Assembly: GCA_026392555.1 (NCBI GenBank)
Contig: JAPLBW010000024.1
Location: 1-15,724, forward strand
Length of the DNA stretch: 15,724 nt
Reading direction: 5' to 3'
Source: Actinomycetota bacterium
GTDB taxonomy: Bacteria > Actinomycetota > Actinomycetes > UBA12327
Shown here: in pieces, positions 1 through 6,493 of the stretch
How the letters are laid out: the number at the start of each line of letters is the position of its first letter
Numbering within the stretch: the first letter of the stretch is position 1
Translations under genes and position numbers: made by a program
Notes under the pieces: generated by a model
The model's database searches: none
What the model saw: the letters and a program-made list of their open reading frames with translations, nothing else
What the model was told of the DNA's origin: nothing

Positions 1-103
1 AAATTGAGGCTAGTGCTGGGCTCTGGCTGCCCAGGGCAAGCCCAGCAGAAGCAAGGGCCCCCACGAGGGCGAGAGCAACGCTGGTCCGGGTGCGGCTAGC
101 CAT
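1..103 (-). CDS. Exported protein, N-terminal part only (cut by window edge)
   Basis: Only the first 34 codons lie in the window, reading leftward from ATG at 103. They encode a typical Sec signal peptide: a short basic start (MASRTRTS), a hydrophobic core rich in Ala, Leu, Val and Gly, and a plausible signal peptidase I site after ALA at about residues 30-32. An AGGAG Shine-Dalgarno (complement of 111-115) lies 7 nt before the start and supports it. There is no lipobox cysteine in the visible part. The mature protein is outside the window, so no function can be given. The gene is divergent from dnaK and shares the 104-339 region with it. Confidence 0.7.
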   Translation of the reverse strand, partial: MASRTRTSVALALVGALASAGLALGSQSPALASI

Positions 104-123
104 GGAAACACTCCTCTTTTAGT

Positions 124-144
124 GCAGTCGCTGGATTCGACTGC
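124..144. repeat. Perfect 7-bp inverted repeat, 7-nt spacer
   Basis: GCAGTCG (124-130) and CGACTGC (138-144) are exact inverted copies separated by ctggatt. The repeat lies 9 nt upstream of the Shine-Dalgarno of the leftward exported-protein gene, so it could be a leader hairpin or a protein-binding operator. It has no T-run to make it a terminator. Its 7-N7-7 geometry resembles an HspR site but the sequence does not. Confidence 0.45.
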
Positions 145-214
145 CTTTATGACGGTAGGGGCTAACACCTAGTTCAAGCCTCAGCCTAAAGGTCAGTAAT
201 TTCTCGGCACCCCA

Positions 215-241
215 GGGAATAGTCTTTACCCTGCGCCGGTT
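215..241 (+). promoter_or_regulatory. SigR/SigH-type stress promoter of the dnaK operon
   Basis: GGGAAT at 215-220 is followed, after exactly 18 nt, by GTT at 239-241. This matches the published consensus of actinobacterial redox/heat ECF sigma factors (SigR of Streptomyces, SigH of mycobacteria). Transcription would start near 248-251, leaving a leader of about 90 nt. A TAGTAT hexamer at 241-246 could be a housekeeping -10, but no good -35 lies upstream of it. The sigma factor assignment is inference from sequence match and from the known SigH control of dnaK in mycobacteria. Confidence 0.6.
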
Positions 242-253
242 AGTATGAGTGAA

Positions 254-274
254 GTTGCGCCACCTCGACTCAAC
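254..274 (+). promoter_or_regulatory. Imperfect HAIR element (HspR operator)
   Basis: The HspR-binding HAIR consensus is CTTGAGT-N7-ACTCAAG. Here GTTGCGC (254-260) and ACTCAAC (268-274) are separated by exactly 7 nt, and the left arm pairs with the right at 5 of 7 positions. A further CTTGAG half-site abuts it at 275-280. The element lies just downstream of the predicted start from the 215-241 promoter, a position suited to repression by the HspR encoded at the 3' part of the same operon. Confidence 0.5.
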
Positions 275-339
275 CTTGAGAATAGGGCAAGCGGGTGGGG
301 GACTTCCCCAGATAAGAACCAGTAATTCGGAGGCAAGAC

Positions 340-2172
340 ATGGCTCGTGCCGTAGGCATCGACCTAGGAACCACCAACTCTGTGGTGGCCGTACTCGAAG
401 GTGGCGAACCCACCGTTATCGCTAACGCCGAAGGATCGCGCACCACCGCGTCCATCGTCGCGTTCGCCAAAAATGGTGAAGTGCTGGTGGGTGAAGTCGC
501 CAAGCGCCAAGCCGTCACCAACGTGGATCGCACGATTCGGTCGGTCAAGCGCCACATGGGCACCACGTGGAAGACCGCTGACATTGATGGCAAGGCCTAC
601 TCGCCACAAGAAATCAGCGCGCGTGTTTTGCAAAAGCTCAAGCGCGATGCAGAGGCGTACCTGGGTGAACCCGTCAGCGATGCAGTCATCACGGTGCCGG
701 CGTACTTCAATGACTCCGAGCGGCAAGCAACGAAGGAAGCCGGCGAGATCGCTGGACTCAACGTCTTGCGCATCATTAACGAGCCCACTGCAGCAGCACT
801 GGCGTATGGCTTGGACAAAGCTGATGTGGAACAAACCATTTTGGTATTCGACCTCGGTGGTGGAACCTTCGACGTGTCACTGCTCGAAATTGGCGATGGC
901 GTGGTCGAAGTCAAGTCAACCAGTGGCGATAACCAACTCGGTGGTGACGACTGGGACCAGGCGTTGGTAGATCACCTCGTCACGACCTTCCGGGCCGCTA
1001 ATGGCATCGACTTGGCCAAAGACAAGATGGCGATGCAGCGCATTCGTGAGGCCGCTGAAAAGGCCAAGATTGAGCTGTCGAGTTCGCAGCAAACCTCGAT
1101 CAACCTGCCCTACATCACGGTGGATGCCGAGAAGAACCCGTTGTTCTTGGATGAGCAGATCACTCGCGCGCAGTTCGAGTCTTTGACGGCCGATCTGCTC
1201 GCGCGCTGCAAGGCACCGTTCGAACGTGTCATCAAAGACGGCGGCGTCAAGGTCGCTGACATTGATCAGATCGTTCTGGTCGGTGGATCAACGCGTATGC
1301 CCGCAGTGACCGAATTGGTCAAGGGCTTGACCGGCGGCAAGGAGCCCAGCAAGGGCGTCAACCCTGACGAAGTCGTTGCTGTCGGCGCTGCCCTACAGGC
1401 CGGTGTGCTCAAGGGTGAAGTCAAGGATGTTTTGCTCCTCGACGTCACGCCACTGTCACTGGGTATTGAGACCAAGGGCGGCATCATGACGCGCTTGATC
1501 GAACGCAACACCACGATCCCCACCAAGCGTTCAGAGATATTCACCACTGCTGATGACAATCAACCATCGGTGCAGATTCAGGTGTATCAAGGCGAGCGCG
1601 AATTGGCTTCGGCCAACAAGCGACTTGGCACCTTTGAACTCACGGGCTTGCCACCAGCACCTCGTGGTGTTCCGCAAGTCGAAGTCACCTTTGACATCGA
1701 CGCCAATGGCATCGTGCATGTGACGGCTAAGGACCTGGGGACCGGCAAGGAACAGTCCATGCAGATCACGGGTGGTTCGGCACTGTCCAAGGACGAGATC
1801 GACAAGATGATGCGCGATGCTGAAGCTCACGCTGATGAAGATCGCCAGCGTCGCGAGGAAGTTGAAATTCGTAATACCGGTGAATCCCTGGTGTACTCGA
1901 CTGAGAAGTTCATCAAGGAGAACGAAGACAAACTCCCAGAAGATACTCGTGGCGAAGTCGAGTCAGCGTTGGCTGAATTGAAGACCACCCTCGAAGGCAA
2001 CGACATGGATGCCATCAAGGCAGCCACCGAGAAGGCCTCGACAGCGAGCCAGGCATTGGGCGCTGCGATGTATGCGCAAAATGCTTCCGCTGGTTCAGCT
2101 GAAGAGCCCGAATTCGTTGATGACGAGGCTGTGGTTGATGCCGAAATCGTTGATGAGGATGAAGACAAGTGA
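340..2172 (+). CDS. dnaK: Chaperone protein DnaK (Hsp70)
   Basis: Cytosolic ATP-dependent Hsp70 chaperone that binds exposed hydrophobic peptides and works with DnaJ and GrpE. The 610-residue protein is full length for an actinobacterial DnaK. The three Hsp70 signatures are visible: IDLGTTNS near residue 8, FDLGGGTFDVS near 170-180 and VLVGGSTRMP near 313-322. The interdomain linker VLLLDV is at about 363-368, followed by the substrate-binding domain (TPLSLGIET) and an acidic tail ending EDEDK. GGAGG at 329-333, 6 nt before ATG, fixes the start. It is the first gene of the operon; its stop overlaps the grpE start. The upstream stress promoter and HAIR element suggest heat and redox control. 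No key residue appears to be missing. Confidence 0.98.
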   Translation: MARAVGIDLGTTNSVVAVLEGGEPTVIANAEGSRTTASIVAFAKNGEVLVGEVAKRQAVTNVDRTIRSVKRHMGTTWKTADIDGKAYSPQEISARVLQKLKRDAEAYLGEPVSDAVITVPAYFNDSERQATKEAGEIAGLNVLRIINEPTAAALAYGLDKADVEQTILVFDLGGGTFDVSLLEIGDGVVEVKSTSGDNQLGGDDWDQALVDHLVTTFRAANGIDLAKDKMAMQRIREAAEKAKIELSSSQQTSINLPYITVDAEKNPLFLDEQITRAQFESLTADLLARCKAPFERVIKDGGVKVADIDQIVLVGGSTRMPAVTELVKGLTGGKEPSKGVNPDEVVAVGAALQAGVLKGEVKDVLLLDVTPLSLGIETKGGIMTRLIERNTTIPTKRSEIFTTADDNQPSVQIQVYQGERELASANKRLGTFELTGLPPAPRGVPQVEVTFDIDANGIVHVTAKDLGTGKEQSMQITGGSALSKDEIDKMMRDAEAHADEDRQRREEVEIRNTGESLVYSTEKFIKENEDKLPEDTRGEVESALAELKTTLEGNDMDAIKAATEKASTASQALGAAMYAQNASAGSAEEPEFVDDEAVVDAEIVDEDEDK

Positions 2173-2723
2173 GTTCGCCTGACCAGCCGCAGGATCAACC
2201 CGAAAGTGTTGATCCTGCGGTTGATCCGCTCGATGCAGAGTTGGCCGAACTTCAGGAAAGTTTGGCGAAAAATACTGACACCGAATCCGATGCCGATGCC
2301 GATGCCCTAACTCGTGACCTCGACGAGCGCACAGCTGATCTACAGCGCCTGCAGGCTGAGTACGCGAACTACCGCAAGCGCGTCGATCGTGACCGGGAAG
2401 CCTCTCGCGACCTGGCCGTGGCTGCCGTGTTGTCGGAGTTGTTGCCCGTGCTCGATGACATTGGCCGTGCTCGCACCCACGGTGAGTTAGAGGGCGGCTT
2501 CAAGTTAGTTGGCGAATCACTCGAGGCCACCGTGGCTCGGCTGGGTTTGGAAACTTTTGGCGAAGTGGGCGAGGCCTTTGATCCCATGGTTCACGAAGCC
2601 ATTGCGCATAGTCATTCCGACGAAGTCACTGCGGCGACCTGCGTTGAGGTATTCCAACCCGGTTATCGCTTTCGGGACAAGGTCGTTCGACCAGCACGTG
2701 TGGCTGTCGCCGAACCCGAATAA
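2169..2723 (+). CDS. grpE: Nucleotide exchange factor GrpE
   Basis: Co-chaperone that releases ADP from DnaK. The 184-residue product has the usual layout: an acidic, low-complexity N-terminus (including an Asp-Ala repeat from three tandem ccgatg units at 2287-2304), a long helix (DLDERTADLQRLQAEYANYRKR), then the C-terminal beta domain with FDPMVHEAI and the YRFRDKVVRPARVAV ending typical of GrpE. The start is GTG in a GTGA overlap with the dnaK stop, implying translational coupling. A 13-bp perfect stem-loop (2187-2220) lies within the first 17 codons, which is unusual for a coupled gene. A 64-nt gap separates it from dnaJ. Confidence 0.96.
   Translation: MSSPDQPQDQPESVDPAVDPLDAELAELQESLAKNTDTESDADADALTRDLDERTADLQRLQAEYANYRKRVDRDREASRDLAVAAVLSELLPVLDDIGRARTHGELEGGFKLVGESLEATVARLGLETFGEVGEAFDPMVHEAIAHSHSDEVTAATCVEVFQPGYRFRDKVVRPARVAVAEPE
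2184..2223 (+). repeat. Strong stem-loop inside the 5' end of grpE
   Basis: CCGCAGGATCAAC (2187-2199) and GTTGATCCTGCGG (2208-2220) are perfect inverted repeats around an 8-nt loop (ccgaaagt). In RNA the stem extends by three more pairs (C-G, A-U, G-U) to 2184 and 2223, giving 16 bp. It begins 12 nt after the GTG start codon of grpE and is not followed by a U-run, so it is not a classic terminator. A second GTTGATCC copy at 2220-2227 makes a direct repeat of period 12. Confidence 0.85.
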
Positions 2724-2787
2724 CGCTGGATTTCTGCAGACCGCAATTTCCCCGCAGATGATGTAAGCAGGAGAGGAGGGGACACCG

Positions 2788-3912
2788 ATGTCGGTTAAAG
2801 ACTTTATTGAAAAGGACTACTACGCCGCTCTTGGTGTCCCTAAGAACGCTGATGCGGATGCCATTAAAAAGGCGTATCGCAAGCTCGCGGTGGAATTTCA
2901 TCCCGATAAAAACAAAGGTGATGCCGGGGCTGAAGAGCGCTTCAAGGAAATTTCCGAAGCGCATTCAGTCTTAAGCGATCCAGCTCGTCGTGGGGAATAC
3001 GACGAAGTGCGCGCCACGTCCGCGTCGGGTGGCTACCGCGCACCAAACGGTGGAGCGGGCGGGTTTGACGTCAATGACATGTTCGGTGGTCAAGGCGGCG
3101 GTTTTGGCGACGTATTCGGCGACCTCTTTGGTGGCGGTCGCGGTCGTCGACGTGGCCCGCGACGTGGCGCTGACTTCGAAACGCAAACCACCGTCAGTTT
3201 TGTTAATGCCATGGATGGCGCAACGGTTTCCCTGCGCGTGACAACGGACACGGCGTGTGCGACGTGTGCCGGCAGTGGCGCCCAACCAGGAACGCGGATT
3301 GCGCAATGTGGTTCATGCCAGGGAACTGGTCAAGTCAGTCGCAATGCTGGTGGATTTGCCTTCGCCGAACCGTGCAGTGCGTGCCAAGGCCGTGGGCGGG
3401 TGGCCGAATCCCCTTGCACTGGTTGCCGTGGTCGAGGAATTTCGGCACAAACACGAACGATCAACGCTCGATTGCCCCAGGGCGTCAGTGATGGTCAGCG
3501 CATTCGGCTCAAAGGCAAGGGCGGCGCCGGTGAAACAGGTGCGCCCGCTGGTGACTTGTTTGTCACTGTCAACGTGGTGCCACACCGACTCTTTGGCCGC
3601 TCGGGAAAGAACCTCACGCTGACGGTTCCCTTGAGTTTTTCGGAAGCCGCTTTGGGCGCGGATGTGCGTGTTCCGACGTTGCATGGCGATGCTGTGACGT
3701 TACGTATTCCGCCGGGCACTGCCAGTGGCAAAAAGTTTCGGGTCAAGGGCGCGGGCGTGCGTAGCGGCAAGTCCGGCGACGGAGATTTGCTCGTCACGGT
3801 TGACGTTGTTATCCCGCAACGCTTGACTGATCCGATGAAGGCGGCGGTTGAAGCGTTACGCGATGCCACCGCAGATATTGACTTGCGTGCTGATTTGTTT
3901 GGGCAGGGGTGA
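2788..3912 (+). CDS. dnaJ: Chaperone protein DnaJ (Hsp40, type I)
   Basis: Co-chaperone that delivers clients to DnaK and stimulates its ATPase. The 374-residue protein has every type I domain: J domain at about residues 10-75 with the essential HPD at 38-40, a Gly/Phe-rich linker (about 80-125, with GGFDVNDMFGG and a GGRGRRRG run), four CxxCxGxG zinc-binding repeats from about residue 157 to 210 (CATCAGSG, CGSCQGTG, CSACQGRG, CTGCRGRG), and the C-terminal beta domains. The start MSVKDFIEKDYY resembles actinobacterial DnaJ1. A GAGAGGAGGGG Shine-Dalgarno (2771-2781) supports ATG 2788. It lies 5 nt upstream of hspR, as in the heat-shock operons of Streptomyces and Mycobacterium. Confidence 0.97.
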   Translation: MSVKDFIEKDYYAALGVPKNADADAIKKAYRKLAVEFHPDKNKGDAGAEERFKEISEAHSVLSDPARRGEYDEVRATSASGGYRAPNGGAGGFDVNDMFGGQGGGFGDVFGDLFGGGRGRRRGPRRGADFETQTTVSFVNAMDGATVSLRVTTDTACATCAGSGAQPGTRIAQCGSCQGTGQVSRNAGGFAFAEPCSACQGRGRVAESPCTGCRGRGISAQTRTINARLPQGVSDGQRIRLKGKGGAGETGAPAGDLFVTVNVVPHRLFGRSGKNLTLTVPLSFSEAALGADVRVPTLHGDAVTLRIPPGTASGKKFRVKGAGVRSGKSGDGDLLVTVDVVIPQRLTDPMKAAVEALRDATADIDLRADLFGQG

Positions 3913-3917
3913 GGTAG

Positions 3918-4298
3918 ATGGAAGCTCGCTTTGCAGAACACAACGACGGCACTCCGGTGTTTGTGATCTCTGTTGCCGCACAACTTTCTGGTCTCCACCC
4001 GCAGACCTTGCGGCAATATGACCGGATGGGATTGGTCTCGCCACAACGCACTCCGGGTGGCCGCCGGTATTCACTCATTGATGTGCGTCGCCTCCAACAC
4101 GTACAAACGTTGGCGCAAACCGGCTTGAACCTCGAAGGCATCAAGCGCGTCATGGAATTAGAAGCTGAAGTCGACCACTTGCGGGCCATGGTGTTGATGC
4201 TCCAGGACGAACTTGATGGCCGGATGGCTCGGCGTCGAGAATTAATCCCCCTTCCAGAAGGTGGCGCGCTTGTGGTGTGGCGGTCTGATCCGCAATGA
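3918..4298 (+). CDS. hspR: Heat-shock repressor HspR (MerR family)
   Basis: MerR-type autoregulator that represses the dnaK operon by binding HAIR inverted repeats, with DnaK as co-repressor in characterised actinobacteria. The 126-residue protein carries the MerR helix-turn-helix and wing (VFVISVAAQLSGLHPQTLRQ and DRMGLVSPQRTPGGRRYS) at about residues 14-52, then ISLIDVRRLQ-like helices and a coiled-coil segment rich in Leu and Glu (about 75-105). Length and sequence fit the HspR subfamily. ATG 3918 is 5 nt after the dnaJ stop, with a modest GGGG/GAGG Shine-Dalgarno overlapping the dnaJ end. Its own stop is in an ATGA overlap with the next gene, so that gene is probably co-translated. Its likely target is the imperfect HAIR at 254-274. 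Confidence 0.95.
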   Translation: MEARFAEHNDGTPVFVISVAAQLSGLHPQTLRQYDRMGLVSPQRTPGGRRYSLIDVRRLQHVQTLAQTGLNLEGIKRVMELEAEVDHLRAMVLMLQDELDGRMARRRELIPLPEGGALVVWRSDPQ

Positions 4299-5245
4299 CA
4301 GCTCAAGGAGATGAGCATCGACTGGTCCAGGCGGCGCGCGCGCTTGCCGAGACTCTCGGCGTTACCGAATTATTAGCAGGGGCGTGCGGAACCACGTGGT
4401 TCGTGGTGACTCAACACCGCTCTGCGCTTGATGCGGTCTTAACGACCGACAATGTGGACCTACACGATCGCTGGCGTCGCAAAGTGTGTTCAGGTCGAGC
4501 CCTTGGCGCCGTAGCATTCGCGCATTTGCGTCGACCAGGACCGCCTCAAGTGGTGGCTGAACCACATGGCGACGGGTGGCGATTTACCGGTCACCTTGAC
4601 TGGGTAACTGGTTGGGGTGTGACCGATGTGCTCGCGCTGATGGCCGAAACCACCGATGGGCGTGTCGTGGAAACGCTAATTCCTGCTCGCCAGCGGGCAG
4701 GTCTTTCTGCAAGCGGACCGCTGCCCCTGATGGTGATGGGTGGAACGCGCACGGTGGCCGTGCAGTTGAACTCCATGTTGGTGACCGAAGACGAAGTGGT
4801 GCGAGTGAGTCCCCTTGAGCAGTGGCATCGCGATGACACCAACCGAACCGTGAACACCTCTCCTGCGGTTTTTGGGCTGCTTGACCGTGTAAGTAGAGCG
4901 TTGATCGACCTGGGTGAGCAAAAGTCGCTGGCCCGCGCAGTTGATGCCGGTCACGAATTTGCCCTTCGAGTAGACCAATTGCGCACCTTGGCGTATCACT
5001 TAGTGGATGAAGTTGCTGCCGATGACGCCCATGAAGAAAGACTGCGGGTTCGGGCCATGAGTTTGCTTCTGGCCCATGAAGTAACAGCAGCAATGGTTGC
5101 CGCGACCGGCGGATCAGCGATTGCCTTGGATAACCCAGCACAACGCTGGGCTCGCGAAGCGCTTTTCTTCCTAGTGCAAGCCCAGACCGGTTCGGTGCGC
5201 GATGAAATGTTGGGCCGTTGGCCGCTCGGTGTCAGCGGTTCTTAA
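4295..5245 (+). CDS. Shortened acyl-CoA dehydrogenase-like protein
   Basis: The 316-residue protein resembles the middle and C-terminal parts of acyl-CoA-dehydrogenase-fold flavoproteins: GDGWRFTGHLDWVTGWGVTD (about residues 90-110) looks like the beta-barrel domain around the flavin, and GGSAIALDNPAQRWAREALF near 275-295 resembles the C-terminal helical domain. It is shorter than the usual 380 residues or so, mainly at the N-terminus, where the first helical domain is reduced. I cannot identify a catalytic base, so activity and substrate are unknown; it could be an oxidoreductase or a non-catalytic relative. It overlaps hspR by ATGA, which puts it under heat-shock operon control. Its 3' end overlaps the convergent aminotransferase gene by 14 nt. 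A 14-nt perfect palindrome lies at 4389-4402. Confidence 0.7.
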   Translation: MTAQGDEHRLVQAARALAETLGVTELLAGACGTTWFVVTQHRSALDAVLTTDNVDLHDRWRRKVCSGRALGAVAFAHLRRPGPPQVVAEPHGDGWRFTGHLDWVTGWGVTDVLALMAETTDGRVVETLIPARQRAGLSASGPLPLMVMGGTRTVAVQLNSMLVTEDEVVRVSPLEQWHRDDTNRTVNTSPAVFGLLDRVSRALIDLGEQKSLARAVDAGHEFALRVDQLRTLAYHLVDEVAADDAHEERLRVRAMSLLLAHEVTAAMVAATGGSAIALDNPAQRWAREALFFLVQAQTGSVRDEMLGRWPLGVSGS

Positions 5246-6410
5246 GTACGGCTAGTCGTACTAACGCTTCGTTGAGTACGGACTCTTGTTTACAAAATGC
5301 CCAACGAACCAGTGGTTTACCCGCATCGACGTTGTCGTAAAAGACTTGATGTGGGATGGCGACGACTCTGGCGAGATCGGGGAGCTGACGGCAAAATTCC
5401 AAGCCATCACTAAAGCCCAGTGGAGAGATATCGGTGGTGATGAAGTACGTCCCTTCCGGCATCGTCACCCCAAACCCGAGTTCGCTCAGCCCGTTAGCGA
5501 GTAGATCACGCTTAGCTTGCAGGTCAGCAGTGAAGTTGCGGTAGTACTGGTCGGGAAGGTCCAGTGCTTGCGCCATGGCGTATTGAAAAGGTCCACCGGA
5601 GACGTAGGTGAGGAACTGTTTGGTGGTGCGAACTGCAGCCAAAAGTTCTGGTGCGGCAATAGCCCACCCTATTTTCCAACCAGTGTAAGAAAACGTTTTG
5701 CCTGCTGAACTAATCGTCACAGTGCGCTCGGCCATGCCTGGCATGGTGGCTAGTGGAACGTGGGACTTGCCATCAAAGATCAAGTGCTCGTACACCTCAT
5801 CGCTGACGACGACGAGGTCGTGTTCGATGGCAATGTCGCAAATGGCCTGACGTTCCTGATCGGTTAGCGCCATGCCCGTTGGGTTGTGTGGTGAGTTGAC
5901 CAAGAGCATTGTGGTGCGAGGGGTAACAGCTGCCTTGAGAGCATCGATGTCAATACGAAAGTCGGGTGCACGAAGCGTCACAGGTACGCGCACACCTCGG
6001 GCCATCGCGATGCACGCCGCGTAAGAGTCGTAGTACGGCTCAAGAGCGATGACTTCGTCACCTTCATCAACCAGTGCCAAGATGGCACCGGCGAGCGCCT
6101 CTGTGGCACCTGCAGTGATCAAGACTTCAGTGTCGGGATCAACGACGTGGTTGTACCAACGCATTTGATGCCGAGCCACGGCCTGGCGAAGTTCGGGGAT
6201 CCCAATGCCTGGTGGGTATTGGTTTCCTTTGCCCGCTCGCAACGCGTCAACGGCGGCTTCGCGAATGGATTCTGGACCGTCCGTGTCAGGAAAGCCTTGG
6301 CCCAAGTTAATCGAATCGGTCGCCAGGGCCAACGCGGACATCTCGGCGAAGATGGTCGTGCCAAGACTGCGTAGGTGGGGAGCAAGCCAAGGGCGGGGGG
6401 ATTCAGGCAC
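5232..6410 (-). CDS. Class I/II PLP aminotransferase, DapC-like
   Basis: Cytosolic fold-type I aminotransferase. The 392-residue protein shows INLGQGFPDTDGP (34-46), PHNPTG (174-179), SDEVYEHL with the PLP-ring Asp204, the Schiff-base Lys238 in SSAGKTFSYTGWK, and the substrate carboxylate Arg369 (LVRWAFCK). The sequence closely resembles, from memory, the protein annotated as DapC in M. tuberculosis (N-succinyldiaminopimelate aminotransferase, lysine and peptidoglycan biosynthesis). Relatives are methionine- or kynurenine-oxoglutarate aminotransferases, so substrate is uncertain. The start is GTG at 6410 with no nearby Shine-Dalgarno; a TACGGT hexamer 6 nt upstream suggests a leaderless mRNA. 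It converges on the acyl-CoA-dehydrogenase-like gene with a 14-nt 3' overlap and is divergent from the lipoprotein esterase. Confidence 0.88.
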   Translation of the reverse strand: MPESPRPWLAPHLRSLGTTIFAEMSALALATDSINLGQGFPDTDGPESIREAAVDALRAGKGNQYPPGIGIPELRQAVARHQMRWYNHVVDPDTEVLITAGATEALAGAILALVDEGDEVIALEPYYDSYAACIAMARGVRVPVTLRAPDFRIDIDALKAAVTPRTTMLLVNSPHNPTGMALTDQERQAICDIAIEHDLVVVSDEVYEHLIFDGKSHVPLATMPGMAERTVTISSAGKTFSYTGWKIGWAIAAPELLAAVRTTKQFLTYVSGGPFQYAMAQALDLPDQYYRNFTADLQAKRDLLANGLSELGFGVTMPEGTYFITTDISPLGFSDGLEFCRQLPDLARVVAIPHQVFYDNVDAGKPLVRWAFCKQESVLNEALVRLAVLKNR

Positions 6411-6416
6411 CGCTCT

Positions 6417-6422
6417 ACCGTA
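6417..6422 (-). promoter_or_regulatory. -10 box of a probable leaderless promoter (DapC-like gene)
   Basis: On the minus strand TACGGT (TANNNT) is followed by exactly 6 nt and then GTG. This is the spacing of -10 to transcription start known for leaderless genes in actinobacteria. No clear -35 is visible. An AGGAG further upstream is about 21 nt from the start, too far to be the ribosome site. Confidence 0.45.
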
Positions 6423-6481
6423 CGCGAAAAACTCCTAGGTTGCGGTTTGGTTGTTTACCTTGCGATGTCTAGGGCATTTGC

Positions 6482-6487
6482 GATGAT
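6482..6487 (+). promoter_or_regulatory. Possible -10 box, leaderless start of the lipoprotein esterase
   Basis: GATGAT lies 6 nt before ATG 6494. It keeps only the two most conserved -10 positions (A at 2, T at 6). No Shine-Dalgarno precedes the gene, so a leaderless start is possible. Confidence 0.25.
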
Positions 6488-6493
6488 GGTTTC

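Noticed and set aside
297..309. GGGG-gactt-CCCC hairpin in the dnaK leader as an RNA thermometer
   Set aside because: The stem does not pair with the GGAGG at 329-333, so it has no obvious way to gate translation.
364..834. Long open frames on the minus strand and in +2/+3 inside dnaK, grpE, dnaJ and the other large genes
   Set aside because: They lie wholly inside well-identified genes, lack plausible starts with ribosome sites, and their products are low-complexity Ser/Arg/Thr-rich or otherwise unlike any family.
2287..2306. Tandem ccgatg repeats in grpE as a phase-variable locus
   Set aside because: Only three in-frame hexamer units; changes would merely alter the number of Asp-Ala pairs in a disordered acidic region.
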